A program made the translations under genes and the position numbers. From positions 1 to 64,000 of the forward strand of contig NZ_JAMWEG010000008.1 in assembly GCF_025460765.1 (NCBI RefSeq): DNA of 64,000 bases. The letters run 5' to 3'. Below are positions 38,221-46,615 of this stretch, piece after piece. The DNA comes from Micromonospora sp. MA102. GTDB lineage: Bacteria > Actinomycetota > Actinomycetes > Mycobacteriales > Micromonosporaceae. Every line of letters begins with the position of its first letter. Positions within the stretch are counted from its first letter, which is position 1. The notes under the pieces are model-generated. The model did no database searches and had not been told where the DNA came from. It saw only the letters and a program-made list of their open reading frames with translations.

Positions 38221-38258
38221 CCTGCCAGCCACCCCCGACAGCCGGGCGCTTCCCGACC

Positions 38259-38299
38259 CGTGGGGAGTTGGCGTCCCCCAGGAACGTCAACTCCCCACG
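38259..38299 (-). terminator. Hairpin terminator after the small 68-residue gene
   Basis: Sixteen-base arms (38259-38274 and 38284-38299) with one mismatch enclose a 9-base loop. It separates the small upstream gene from ligB. Confidence 0.7.
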
Positions 38300-38319
38300 A
38301 CGGGCAGGCGGCGGCCGGC

Positions 38320-38526
38320 TCAGGCCGAGACGGGTTCCTCGATGCGGAGGCCGCGGGCGCGCACCTCGTCGGCGACCCGGGTGAGCAGCGTGTCGAGCGT
38401 GACCAGCACGGCCGAGAGCTCGCCGAGCTGGTCCTTGAGCGCGTCCTCGGGCCACGCGGAGACATCGACGTCCCCCAGAGCACTGACGGCGGCCTGGAGC
38501 CGCGACATCTCGTCGTTCGTACGCAT
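38320..38526 (-). CDS. Small protein resembling the start of DUF222 proteins
   Basis: A 68-residue acidic helical protein. Its alternating helices (VDVSAWPEDALKDQLGELSAVLVTLDTLL) recall the first 60 residues of DUF222/HNH proteins (a serine/alanine step followed by a leucine-rich pair of helices). No HNH domain follows; a terminator does. It may be a stand-alone small protein or a remnant. ATG at 38526 has TAGCCT seven bases upstream and no ribosome site, suggesting leaderless expression. Confidence 0.6.
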   Translation of the reverse strand: MRTNDEMSRLQAAVSALGDVDVSAWPEDALKDQLGELSAVLVTLDTLLTRVADEVRARGLRIEEPVSA

Positions 38527-38533
38527 GTTCGAA

Positions 38534-38539
38534 AGGCTA
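38534..38539 (-). promoter_or_regulatory. -10 element (TAGCCT) of the 68-residue gene
   Basis: Seven bases lie between the hexamer and ATG 38526, preceded by TTA that extends the -10. Confidence 0.5.
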
Positions 38540-38604
38540 TAACACCCCGCCGCCCGACACACCGCAAACTCCGACATCGACCCCGAAGTTACGGTTTCGA
38601 CACC

Positions 38605-39972
38605 TCAGGAGCGGTTCGCGGCCGCCTCGGCAACCTTCGCGAGCAGCAGCGCCTCGGCCACGCAGACCCGGGCGAACTCGCCCAGGTGCAGGCTCTCGTT
38701 CGGCCCGTGCGCCCGGGCGTGCGGGTCCTCCACACCGGTCACCAGGATCGCCGCGCCGGGGAACATCTCCTGGAACGTGGCGATGAAGGGGATCGACCCG
38801 CCCACGCCGATGTCGACCGGGTCGGTGCCGTCCCAGGCGCCCCGGAACGCCGCCCGCGCCGCCTCGAACATCGGCCCGGTGGCGTCGATGACGCACGGCG
38901 CGCCGTCGTGCTCGAAGGTCACCGTCACCCGGGCGCCCCACGGCGCGTGCTTCTCCAGGTGCGCCGTCAGCGCCGCGTACGCCTGCTTCGGGTCGTCGCC
39001 CGGCGCCAGCCGTACGCTCAGCTTGGCCTTGGCGGCCGGGACCAGCGCGTTCGGCGCCTCCCCGGTGGCCGGCGCGTCGACACCGAGGATGGCCAGGGCC
39101 GGCTTGGTCCAGAGGCGATCGGTGATCCGGCCGCTGCCGAAGAGCTGCGCGCCCTCGATCAGCCCGGCCTCCGCGCGGAACCGGTCCTCCGGGTAGTCGA
39201 CGGTGGCACCCTCCCGGCCCACCAGGCCCTCGACGGCCACGTTCCCGGCGTCGTCGTGCAGCGTGCCGAGCAGCTTCACCAGGGCGGTGAGCGCGTCCGG
39301 CACGGCGCCGCCGAACATGCCGCTGTGCACCGCGTGGTCGAGGGTGCGCACCTCGACGAAGCAGTTGACGATGCCGCGCAGCGAGGTGGTCAGCGCGGGC
39401 ACCCCGATGTCCCAGTTGCCGGAGTCGGCGATCACGATGACGTCCGAGGCCAGCTCGTCGCGGTGCTCGGCCAGCAGCCGCTCCAGCGAGTCCGAGCCGT
39501 ACTCCTCCTCGCCCTCGATGAAGAGGACCACGCCGACCGGAAGCTGGTCGCCGAACGCGCGCAGCGCCGCGACGTGCGCCATGATGCCGGCCTTGTCGTC
39601 GGCGGCGCCGCGGCCGTAGAGGCGGCCGTCCCGCTCCACCGGCTCGAACGGGTCGGACTCCCAGAGCGACAGGTCACCGACCGGCTGGACGTCGTGGTGG
39701 GCGTACAGGAGGACGGTGGGCGCGCCGGGCGGGGCCGGCTTCGTCCCGATCACCGCCGGCTGGCCGCCGGAACGCACGATCTTGGTGTCGAGGCCGCAGC
39801 CGCGCAGCAGCTCCGCCACCGCCTCGGCGGAACGCTCCACGTGCGAGTGGTCGAAGCCCGCGAAGGCGATGCCCGGGATGCGGACGAGTCGCTCGAGGTC
39901 GGCACGGACGCCGGGCAGTTCCCGCTCGACGGCGGCCCGCACCTCGGACTCGGACAGGATCGGAGTGGTCAT
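38605..39972 (-). CDS. M20-family metallodipeptidase
   Basis: A 455-residue zinc peptidase of the ArgE/DapE/CNDP group. Metal ligands: LLYAHHDVQP near residues 88-97, GRGAADDKAG near 120, EGEEEYGS with catalytic Glu near 153, and a late His in GPNESLHLGEF near 433. The dimerisation lid domain lies between about 195 and 320. Expected role is hydrolysis of dipeptides in the cytosol. ATG 39972 has TACGAT seven bases before it and no ribosome site. Confidence 0.92.
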   Translation of the reverse strand: MTTPILSESEVRAAVERELPGVRADLERLVRIPGIAFAGFDHSHVERSAEAVAELLRGCGLDTKIVRSGGQPAVIGTKPAPPGAPTVLLYAHHDVQPVGDLSLWESDPFEPVERDGRLYGRGAADDKAGIMAHVAALRAFGDQLPVGVVLFIEGEEEYGSDSLERLLAEHRDELASDVIVIADSGNWDIGVPALTTSLRGIVNCFVEVRTLDHAVHSGMFGGAVPDALTALVKLLGTLHDDAGNVAVEGLVGREGATVDYPEDRFRAEAGLIEGAQLFGSGRITDRLWTKPALAILGVDAPATGEAPNALVPAAKAKLSVRLAPGDDPKQAYAALTAHLEKHAPWGARVTVTFEHDGAPCVIDATGPMFEAARAAFRGAWDGTDPVDIGVGGSIPFIATFQEMFPGAAILVTGVEDPHARAHGPNESLHLGEFARVCVAEALLLAKVAEAAANRS

Positions 39973-39979
39973 GACCGGA

Positions 39980-39985
39980 ATCGTA
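39980..39985 (-). promoter_or_regulatory. -10 element (TACGAT) of the M20 peptidase gene
   Basis: Seven bases before ATG 39972; consistent with a leaderless message. Confidence 0.5.
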
Positions 39986-39993
39986 TGCCGGCC

Positions 39994-40647
39994 TTACCGG
40001 ACCCCGCCGTCCGAGCCCGTCCCCGCGGATCGGCGGACGTAGTAGCGGTCCGCGTCGTGCGGCAGGTCGGGGGCGCCGTCGACCACCAGGTCCACCGCGG
40101 CCTCGGTGCCGTCGGCGGCGAAGTGCGCCCGCTCCCCGGCGTGCCAGCGGCGCAGCTCGGGCAGGATCTCCGTGCCGTCGCGGGCCAGCGCCCGGGACAG
40201 CCGCAACCCGGCCGGCGCGGTGACGAGGACCGACAATGTCAGCTCCGGCCGGATCGCCGCCCGGGCGGCGCTCACCCCCTCGACGATCAGCACCGGCCCG
40301 GCCGGCACCGGCACCGGCAGGTCCAGGAAGCACCGGCGCGCCCAGCTGTAGCGGCGGTAGGCCCCCGGGCGGCCGGCCCGGACCGGACCGAGCACCCACT
40401 CCTCCAGCCGGGGCCAGAAGGTGAGCTGGTCGTCCCAGCCGTCCAGCAGGTCGTCGGTGCGGATCACCGGCGGCCGGGCGCCCCCGGGCAGCGCCGCGAC
40501 GGCGTCCGCGAGGCGCGTCGCGAAGACGCTCTTGCCCGCGCCGCTCGGCCCGTCGACCGCCACCAGCCGGGTACGCCCCAACCTCGCCGGCCCGGCCAGC
40601 ACCCGCCAAGCCAACCCGGCGTACGCCTCGACCACCGCCACCGTCAC
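39994..40647 (-). CDS. Uridine kinase-like P-loop protein
   Basis: A 217-residue P-loop kinase. Walker A is VAVDGPSGAGKSVFATRLA near residues 29-47, followed by VIRTDDLLDGW (nucleobase/Asp region) and VLIVEGVSAAR. It resembles actinobacterial uridine kinase-family proteins; the true substrate is untested. The GTG at 40647 has TAACGT seven bases upstream and no ribosome site. Confidence 0.85.
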   Translation of the reverse strand: MTVAVVEAYAGLAWRVLAGPARLGRTRLVAVDGPSGAGKSVFATRLADAVAALPGGARPPVIRTDDLLDGWDDQLTFWPRLEEWVLGPVRAGRPGAYRRYSWARRCFLDLPVPVPAGPVLIVEGVSAARAAIRPELTLSVLVTAPAGLRLSRALARDGTEILPELRRWHAGERAHFAADGTEAAVDLVVDGAPDLPHDADRYYVRRSAGTGSDGGVR

Positions 40648-40654
40648 CCGGCCG

Positions 40655-40660
40655 ACGTTA
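40655..40660 (-). promoter_or_regulatory. -10 element (TAACGT) of the uridine-kinase-like gene
   Basis: Seven bases upstream of GTG 40647; leaderless pattern. Confidence 0.5.
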
Positions 40661-40757
40661 GCCGTCCCCCGTCCGCTGGATCCTGCGGCACCAGCAGGCC
40701 GTTCACCGGGCGGGCCCGCCCCGCCGTGGGCATCATCGGGAGGTGCTCCATGACGTG

Positions 40758-41159
40758 ATGAGTCCGGGCGTCGACGCCCTCCTCGAACAGGCTCGGGCCG
40801 GCCTCCGCCGGCTCACCCCGCACGACACCGTCGAGGCGGTCCGCGCCGGGGCGCTGCTGGTCGACACGCGCAGCGAGACGCAGCGCCGCGAGCAGGGCGA
40901 GCTGCCCGGGGCGCTCGTCATCGACCGGACCGTGCTGGAGTGGCGGCTGGATCCGGCGAGCGCCTGGCGCATCCCCGAGTCGACCAGCTACGACCGGCAG
41001 ATCGTGGTGGTGTGCCGGCAGGGCTACAGCTCCAGCCTGGCGGCCGCCGGCCTCCAGGCGCTCGGCCTGCGCCACGCCACCGACATGATCGGCGGCGTGC
41101 AGGGCTGGCAGGAGGCGGGCCTGCCGATGTCCGACCGCCCCGCCGACGTCCGCTACTGA
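40758..41159 (+). CDS. Single-domain rhodanese
   Basis: A 133-residue sulfurtransferase domain. Active-site loop Cys is in IVVVCRQGYSSSLAAAGL near residues 79-96, with the early LLVDTRSETQR and the late IGGVQGWQEAGLP typical of rhodaneses. It transfers sulfane sulfur or acts as a phosphatase-like domain. GGGAGG lies 14 bases before ATG 40758; GTG 40755 and GTG 40743 are in frame. Confidence 0.88.
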   Translation: MSPGVDALLEQARAGLRRLTPHDTVEAVRAGALLVDTRSETQRREQGELPGALVIDRTVLEWRLDPASAWRIPESTSYDRQIVVVCRQGYSSSLAAAGLQALGLRHATDMIGGVQGWQEAGLPMSDRPADVRY

Positions 41160-41287
41160 CCCCACGCCGCAGGCGCACCAGACCCGCCAAGGCCGCCCCT
41201 GCCGGATCCGGCCCCGACCGTCGGCGGGCCGCATTACCAAGGCCGTCGACCGCCCGCCCCGCTCAGAACCGTCGGCGCGCCCGGCCC

Positions 41288-41372
41288 GCTCAGGCGGTCG
41301 GCCGGCTCAGGCCGTCGGCGCGCTCAGGCCGGCGGCGCGCTCAGGCCGTCGGCGCGCTCAGGCCGTCGGCGC
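41288..41372. repeat. Five 17-bp tandem repeats at the cobQ 3' end
   Basis: Units of GCTCAGGCCGTCGGCGC run from 41288 to 41372. Units 2, 4 and 5 are identical; units 1 and 3 carry small changes. The cobQ stop codon lies in the fifth unit. More degenerate copies occur just upstream (about 41260-41287). Confidence 0.85.
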
Positions 41373-42899
41373 GCCGGGTGGGATGAACGGCAGGTCCGCG
41401 GGCGGGCCGGACTCGATCAGCCGCCACAGCGCGTCGGTGTCGAGGTGCTCCTCGACGAGGTCGCCGAGCAGGTCCAGGGTCCGCTCCCGGGCGGCGGCGA
41501 ACGAGGTGTCCGGTGCGACCTTGAACCCGGTCCGCCCGGCCAGCGCGGCGACCTCGGTGAGGAAGCGGCGCCGGAAGGTGTCGGACTCGAAGGCGCCGTG
41601 CCAGTGGGTGCCGTGGACCGGACCCAGCCGGGCCCCCTCCCCGGCGCCGTCGGCGTAGCGGAGCAGCGGCGGCAGGCCCGGGTCGGCGGCCGAGACCTGG
41701 CCGTGGTGGATCTCGTAGCCGTGGACCGGCACGTCCCCGGCGGCGGTGCCGGCGGCACGCCGGACCGTCTTGCGCGGGTCGAAGGTGATCTCGACGGGGA
41801 GCAGCCCCAGGCCGGGCACGCTGCCCTGGCGGCTCTCCACCGGGTCGTGGATGGCCCGGGACAGCATCTGGAAGCCGCCGCAGATGCCGAGCAGCGGCCG
41901 CCCCGCGGCAGCGTGCGCCAGGACGGCGTCGGCCAGGCCGGTTTCCCGCAGCCAGGCCAGGTCGGCCACGGTCGACTTGGAGCCGGGCAGGACCACCAGG
42001 TCGGCGGCGGCCAGCTCGGCCGGCTCGATGGTGAGCCGCACCCGGACGCCCGGCTCGGTGGCCAGCGCCTCCACGTCGGTGGCGTTGCTGATCCGGGGCA
42101 GCCGGACCACCGCCACGTCGAGCCATTCGGTGCCCCGGGGTGCCGCCGGCCGGCCGAGCACCCGCCCGTACGCGAGCGAGTCCTCCGCGTCGAGCCAGAG
42201 GTCGAGCGCCCAGGGCAGCACGCCGAGGGTGGGGCGGCCGGTGACCCGGTGCAGCATGTCCAGCCCCGGCCGGAGCAGCCCGAGGTCGCCCCGGAACTTG
42301 TTGATCACGAAGCCGGCCACGAGGGCCTGGTCGGCCGGGTCGAGCAGCGCGACCGTGCCGAACATCGAGGCGAACACCCCGCCCCGGTCGATGTCGCCGA
42401 CCACGACGGCCGGCAGGCCGGCGTGCCGGGCCAGCCCCATGTTCACGTAGTCACCGGCCCGCAGGTTGATCTCGGCCGGGCTGCCCGCGCCCTCGCAGAT
42501 CACCACGTCGTATTCGGCCCGCAGCTCGGCCAGGGCCGCGTAGGCCGTCTCGGCGAGCCGGGGACGCAGCTCCCGGTAGTTGCCGGCGGTGACCGTGTCG
42601 ACCGCCTCGCCGAGCAGCACCACCTGGCTGGCGTGGTCGCTGCCCGGCTTCAGCAGCACCGGATTGAAGCGCAGGTCCGGCGCGAGCCCGCAGGCGGCGG
42701 CCTGCATGGCCTGGGCGCGACCGATCTCCCCACCGCGCCCGTCCGGCCCGACCACCACGGCCGAGTTGTTGGACATGTTCTGCGCCTTGAACGGGGCGAC
42801 CGACACACCCCGGCGGCGCAGCCAGCGGCAGATGCCGGCGGTGAGCACGCTCTTGCCGGCGTCGGAGGTGGTCCCGGCGACCAGCAGCCCGCCGCTCAC
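41358..42899 (-). CDS. cobQ: Cobyric acid synthase
   Basis: A 513-residue amidotransferase that amidates carboxylates b, d, e and g of adenosylcobyrinic acid a,c-diamide. N-terminal domain: [23 protein letters not shown] near residues 5-27, KAQNMSNNS near 39. Class I glutaminase domain: [14 protein letters not shown], then the nucleophile Cys in [13 protein letters not shown] near 345. GTG at 42899 overlaps the cbiB stop by four bases. The 3' end runs into a 17-bp tandem repeat. Confidence 0.96.
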   Translation of the reverse strand: MSGGLLVAGTTSDAGKSVLTAGICRWLRRRGVSVAPFKAQNMSNNSAVVVGPDGRGGEIGRAQAMQAAACGLAPDLRFNPVLLKPGSDHASQVVLLGEAVDTVTAGNYRELRPRLAETAYAALAELRAEYDVVICEGAGSPAEINLRAGDYVNMGLARHAGLPAVVVGDIDRGGVFASMFGTVALLDPADQALVAGFVINKFRGDLGLLRPGLDMLHRVTGRPTLGVLPWALDLWLDAEDSLAYGRVLGRPAAPRGTEWLDVAVVRLPRISNATDVEALATEPGVRVRLTIEPAELAAADLVVLPGSKSTVADLAWLRETGLADAVLAHAAAGRPLLGICGGFQMLSRAIHDPVESRQGSVPGLGLLPVEITFDPRKTVRRAAGTAAGDVPVHGYEIHHGQVSAADPGLPPLLRYADGAGEGARLGPVHGTHWHGAFESDTFRRRFLTEVAALAGRTGFKVAPDTSFAAARERTLDLLGDLVEEHLDTDALWRLIESGPPADLPFIPPGAPTA

Positions 42900-43909
42900 C
42901 GCCCGCTCCCCGGTCGCGTCGCGGCGAGAGCGCGCAGCGCGGCGCGGCCGGTCGCGCCGACGAGGCGACCGACCGTCACCGGGTACGCCGCCGCGAGGCC
43001 GAGCGCGGCCAAGCCGACCGCGCCGGAGATCCGGGCGGCCCGTTTCAGGTGCCGCGCCTCGGGGCGGGGCCCGTCACCGAGGAAGGGCCGGGTCTCCTCG
43101 CGTCCGAAGTAGACGTTGCGCCCGCCCAGCCGGACGCCGAGCGCACCGGCCATGGCCGCCTCGCACTGGCCCGCGTTGGGGCTCGGGTGGTCGTTGCGGT
43201 CCCGTCGCCAGACCCGCCAGGCGGTGGCGCGGTCCCCGTGCGCGGTCGGCGCCACCGCGACGGTGAGCAGCCCGGTCAGCCGGGCGGGGGCCAGGTTGAG
43301 CAGATCGTCGAGGCGGGCGGCCGGGGTGCCGAAGCGGGCGTAGCGGGCTGAGCGGTGGCCCACCATGGCGTCGAGGGTGTTCGCCGCCCGGTAGCCGAGC
43401 AGGCCGGGCAGCCCGGCGACGGCGCCCCAGACCAGCGGTGCGACCACGGCGTCGGAGGTGTTCTCGGCGACCGACTCGACGGTGGCGCGGGCCAGTTCCG
43501 GCTCGTCCAGCGCCGACGGGTCCCGCCCGCAGAGGTGGTTGAGCCGGCCGCGGGCGGCGGGCAGGTCACCCGCCTGCAGCGCCCGGGCCATGAGCCGCGA
43601 CTCGTGCCGCAGGGTGCGCCCGCCCAGCACGGTCCAGGTGCCGGCGGCCACCAGCGCGGCCCGGGCCACCGGGTGACGCCGGGTGGCGAGGCCGGCGGCC
43701 GCCCCGAGCAGCACCGGCGCGCCGACCGCGAGCGCGGTGAACGCCGCGCCGGCCGATCGCTCGGGTCGGTACATCCGTCGCTCGAGGGCGCCGGCCGCCC
43801 GGCCGAAGCCGGCCACCGGGTGCCACCGTCGGGGATCGCCGAGCAGCGAGTCCAGGGCGTAGCCCGCCACCAGTCCCGCCGCGTTCGCCATGGCGGTCGT
43901 CTGCCGCAC
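42896..43909 (-). CDS. cbiB: Adenosylcobinamide-phosphate synthase (CobD/CbiB)
   Basis: A 337-residue membrane protein that attaches aminopropanol (phosphate) to adenosylcobyric acid. Family motif [22 protein letters not shown] begins near residue 15; [33 protein letters not shown] is near 130, and [32 protein letters not shown] near 230. GTG at 43909 is supported by GGAGGTGG, although ATG at 43891 is possible. It precedes cobQ with overlapping stop/start. Confidence 0.93.
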   Translation of the reverse strand: MRQTTAMANAAGLVAGYALDSLLGDPRRWHPVAGFGRAAGALERRMYRPERSAGAAFTALAVGAPVLLGAAAGLATRRHPVARAALVAAGTWTVLGGRTLRHESRLMARALQAGDLPAARGRLNHLCGRDPSALDEPELARATVESVAENTSDAVVAPLVWGAVAGLPGLLGYRAANTLDAMVGHRSARYARFGTPAARLDDLLNLAPARLTGLLTVAVAPTAHGDRATAWRVWRRDRNDHPSPNAGQCEAAMAGALGVRLGGRNVYFGREETRPFLGDGPRPEARHLKRAARISGAVGLAALGLAAAYPVTVGRLVGATGRAALRALAATRPGSGR

Positions 43910-44003
43910 CCGTCACCACCTCCGGCCGGCCAGCCTAGTCGCACGGCGGGGTGGCCACGCCGGCGTCGCCACCCCGCTCCCCCGTCGCACGATCCGGGGC
44001 TGC

Positions 44004-44819
44004 TCAGGCGGGCACCGGGGTCCGCCCCCGGCCCCGCCGGCCGCGGCCGGTGCCGGGAACTCCCGCCCTCGCGGCGGCCGAATCGGGCTCGCCGGCGGCC
44101 GGCTCGGCGCCCCGCTTTCCGGGGGCCGGCTCCGCGCCCAGCTCGTCGTCGTCCGGCTCGGCGGCCAGCTCGTCCGGGTCGGCGCCCAGCTCGTCCGGAT
44201 CGGCGCCCAGCTCGTCCGGGCCGGCGGGCCGCTCGTCGAACGGGTCGGCCAGCTCGTCGAGGTCGCCCGCCGCCGCGTCCGCCCGGGCGGAGAGCCCGAC
44301 GCGGGAAACGCTGAACTCGGGCGGCGGGAACTCGTCGTCGAACGGCCGGTCGTCGAGCGACGCCGGGGCCTGCGCAACCGGCACCGGCTCGGTGGCCTCG
44401 CCGTGCACCCGGCTCTCCACCTCGGCGTCCTCGACGGTGCTGGTCGTCATGCTCGGCCGGTTGCGCAGGAACCGGGCGCGGCCCCGGGACAGGTCGTGCC
44501 CCACGGCGACCGCCTCCAGCTCGTAGAGGCTGCGGTGGTTGCCGGCGTCGTCGGTCCAGTCGCGGGTGTAGAGGCGGCCCGCCACCACCACGGGGTCGCC
44601 GACCGCCACCGAGGCGGCCACCCCCTCGGCCAGCCTCCGCCAACAGTTCACCCGCACGCGGAGGCTGTTGCCGTCGACCCAGCGGCCGCTCTCCCGGTCG
44701 AGGCGGCGGGCGGTCGAGGCGACCTTGAAGTTGGCCACCAGGGTGTTGCTCTGGGTGGTCCGGCGCCACTCCGGCGCGGTCAGCACGTTGCCGACGATCG
44801 TGACGTACGTATCGAACAT
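44004..44819 (-). CDS. ssb: Single-stranded DNA-binding protein paralogue with acidic repeats
   Basis: A 271-residue SSB-like protein. The OB fold occupies residues 1-110 (MFDTYVTIVGNVLTAPEWRR, NCWRRLAEGVAASVAVGDPVVVAGRLYTRDW). A long acidic tail has tandem DELGADP units near 195-222. Instead of the usual DDDIPF-type tip it ends in RGRRGRGRTPVPA. It is probably an accessory SsbB-like protein rather than the essential SSB. ATG 44819 follows GGGAGG. Two DnaA-box-like sites lie about 80-107 bases upstream. Confidence 0.85.
   Translation of the reverse strand: MFDTYVTIVGNVLTAPEWRRTTQSNTLVANFKVASTARRLDRESGRWVDGNSLRVRVNCWRRLAEGVAASVAVGDPVVVAGRLYTRDWTDDAGNHRSLYELEAVAVGHDLSRGRARFLRNRPSMTTSTVEDAEVESRVHGEATEPVPVAQAPASLDDRPFDDEFPPPEFSVSRVGLSARADAAAGDLDELADPFDERPAGPDELGADPDELGADPDELAAEPDDDELGAEPAPGKRGAEPAAGEPDSAAARAGVPGTGRGRRGRGRTPVPA
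44159..44230 (-). repeat. 21-nt in-frame repeats encoding DELGADP
   Basis: Three to four consecutive 21-base units encode an acidic heptad in the SSB paralogue tail. Base differences between units are few. Confidence 0.75.
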
Positions 44820-44898
44820 CGCCCCTCCCAGGGGAACTCGGCTTGTGGGGCGAGCCTCGGCCGGCGAGCGCCCCGGGGCCAGCCGCCCCCGGCCGGGC

Positions 44899-44926
44899 TG
44901 TGGACGACCGGGCCGGCTGTGGACAA
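44899..44926 (-). promoter_or_regulatory. Pair of DnaA-box-like sites upstream of the SSB paralogue
   Basis: On the minus strand, TTGTCCACA (44918-44926) matches the actinobacterial DnaA box exactly, and TCGTCCACA (44899-44907) differs by one base. They have the same orientation and are 19 bases apart. Confidence 0.6.
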
Positions 44927-45096
44927 CCACCTGATCAAGGTCCCCGTCTGCTAGGACGGGTGGCCCGGTGGCCCTGACCTGCGGAAGAACATGATCAGCA
45001 GGCCGGGTTCCGGACCTGCCCGGATTGGGTAAGAACTTGATCAACCGAGAGAAAGGGAGCGCCGATGCTTCTCCGAGACGTGTGCGAGGCCCGGCG

Positions 45097-45507
45097 ATGA
45101 GCGCCGTGGCGAACCCCGCGACCGTGGCCGAGTGCCTGCGGGTGGGCGCCGGGTTCTCCCAGGGCGACCGCACCTGGATCGCGGAGCAGTTCGCGACCCT
45201 CGACGCCCGGCTCGCCGGGTTCCACGCCGATGCGACCGAGCTGGAGGTGTCGGTCAAGGACCGGAACGCCCGAGGTCAGAAGGTCACCCTGGAGTGCTGG
45301 GTGGCGGGCCGGCAGAAGATCGTCACCACCTCCGCCGAGGAGGATCTGCACGCCGCGCTCAACGACGTCCGGGACGACCTGCGCCGCCGGCTCAACGACG
45401 CGAAGACCCGGCAGGAGCCGCGCCACAACAAGCACCTGCGTGAGACGGACCAGCCCGAGGGAGTCCCCGCGCAGGCCGCCGAGCGGGCCGACGCGGAGAC
45501 CGCCTGA
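45097..45507 (+). CDS. HPF/RaiA-like ribosome-associated protein
   Basis: A 136-residue protein with a ribosome hibernation factor-like fold: an N-terminal helix, then VSVKDRNARGQKVTLECWVAGRQKIVTTSAEEDLHAALNDVRDDLRRRLNDAK, matching the beta-beta-beta-alpha half of HPF. It lacks the long-HPF C-terminal domain. It may bind idle ribosomes, but a divergent function is possible. ATG 45097 with GAGG upstream. The gene is divergent from the SSB paralogue and is followed by a strong hairpin. Confidence 0.65.
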   Translation: MSAVANPATVAECLRVGAGFSQGDRTWIAEQFATLDARLAGFHADATELEVSVKDRNARGQKVTLECWVAGRQKIVTTSAEEDLHAALNDVRDDLRRRLNDAKTRQEPRHNKHLRETDQPEGVPAQAAERADAETA

Positions 45508-45518
45508 GGCATACCCCA

Positions 45519-45551
45519 CCCCCGCCCGCATCCGGTGCCGGCGGGCGGGGG
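45519..45551 (+). terminator. Terminator after the HPF-like gene
   Basis: A perfect 11-bp G/C stem (45519-45529 with 45541-45551) and an 11-base loop, 12 bases after the stop codon. Confidence 0.7.
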
Positions 45552-45581
45552 CGGGGGCTACCGCCGGGTAGCTTGGCGGCG

Positions 45582-45587
45582 TACCGT
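45582..45587 (+). promoter_or_regulatory. -10 element (TACCGT) of the alpha/beta hydrolase gene
   Basis: Seven bases before GTG 45595. A second candidate TAGCTT lies at 45569. Confidence 0.45.
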
Positions 45588-45594
45588 CGCGGTC

Positions 45595-46605
45595 GTGGAA
45601 CCCGACGTGCTGGGACCGCCGTACGAGCGGCAGACGATCGACCTGGGCACCGACGACGAGGGACCGGTCGTCGCGACCCTGGTCCGCCGGCGGGCGGAGC
45701 GCCCCACCGGCCGCGCCGTCCTCTACGTGCACGGCTTCGTCGACTACTTCTTCCAGACGCACGTCGCCGACTTCTTCGCCGAGCGCGGCTGGGACTTCTA
45801 CGCGCTCGACCTGCGCAAGTACGGCCGCAGCCTGCAGCCGCACCAGACCCCGAACTTCTGCCGCGACCTGAGCGACTACTTCCCGGAGCTTGACGCCGCC
45901 GCGAAGATCATTCGCGAGGACGACGGGCACGACACCCTGCTCGCCATGGGCCACTCCACCGGCGGCCTGATCATCTCGCTCTGGGCGCACGCCCGCCGCG
46001 AGGCCGGCCTGGTCGACGGGATCGTGCTGAACAGCCCCTTCTTCGACATCAACGCGCCCTGGCTGGTCCGTCGACCCCTCGCGGCCGCCGTCTCCCGGCT
46101 GGGCCGCCGGGCGCCGCAGCGCATCCTCCCGTTCGGGCTGGGCACGGTGTACGGCGAGAGCCTGCACGCCGACCACCGCGGCGAGTGGCGCTACGACCTG
46201 GCGTGGAAGCCGCTCGCCGGTTTCCCGGTGCGGGCCGGCTGGATCAACGCGATCCGCGCCGGTCAGCGTCAGCTCCGGGCCGGCCTGGACATCCCGGTGC
46301 CGGTGCTGCTGGCCTGCTCCACCCGCAGCTACCGGGGCACGAAGTGGCACGAGTCGGCAACCCTCGCCGACGCGGTGCTCGACGTGGAGCACATGGTGCG
46401 CTGGGCGCCCCGGCTCGGCCGGCACGTCACCCTGGCCCGCTTCGACGGCGGGCTGCACGACCTGACCCTGTCCGGCCCCGCCGTACGCGAAAAGGTCTTC
46501 ACAGAGGTCGGGCGCTGGGCGGAGGGCTTCCTCGGCGCGGGGCCGACCGCGCCGGCTCCGCGGCGGCCGGCCGACGAGACGGCCGGCGCGACCGCCGAGG
46601 GGTGA
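45595..46605 (+). CDS. Alpha/beta hydrolase (monoacylglycerol-lipase-like)
   Basis: A 336-residue serine hydrolase. Oxyanion-side motif VLYVHGFVDYFFQTH near residues 42-56, nucleophile elbow AMGHSTGGLIISL near 118-130, and a late His in FDGGLHDLTLSGP near 285. It resembles lysophospholipase/MGL-type enzymes; the substrate is unknown. GTG at 45595 is chosen because TACCGT lies seven bases upstream and no ribosome site is present, indicating a leaderless message. Confidence 0.87.
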   Translation: MEPDVLGPPYERQTIDLGTDDEGPVVATLVRRRAERPTGRAVLYVHGFVDYFFQTHVADFFAERGWDFYALDLRKYGRSLQPHQTPNFCRDLSDYFPELDAAAKIIREDDGHDTLLAMGHSTGGLIISLWAHARREAGLVDGIVLNSPFFDINAPWLVRRPLAAAVSRLGRRAPQRILPFGLGTVYGESLHADHRGEWRYDLAWKPLAGFPVRAGWINAIRAGQRQLRAGLDIPVPVLLACSTRSYRGTKWHESATLADAVLDVEHMVRWAPRLGRHVTLARFDGGLHDLTLSGPAVREKVFTEVGRWAEGFLGAGPTAPAPRRPADETAGATAEG

Positions 46606-46615
46606 GCCGGGACGG

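Noticed and set aside
41288..41372. Possible CRISPR array
   Set aside because: The 17-bp units are directly adjacent without spacers, and no cas gene is present.
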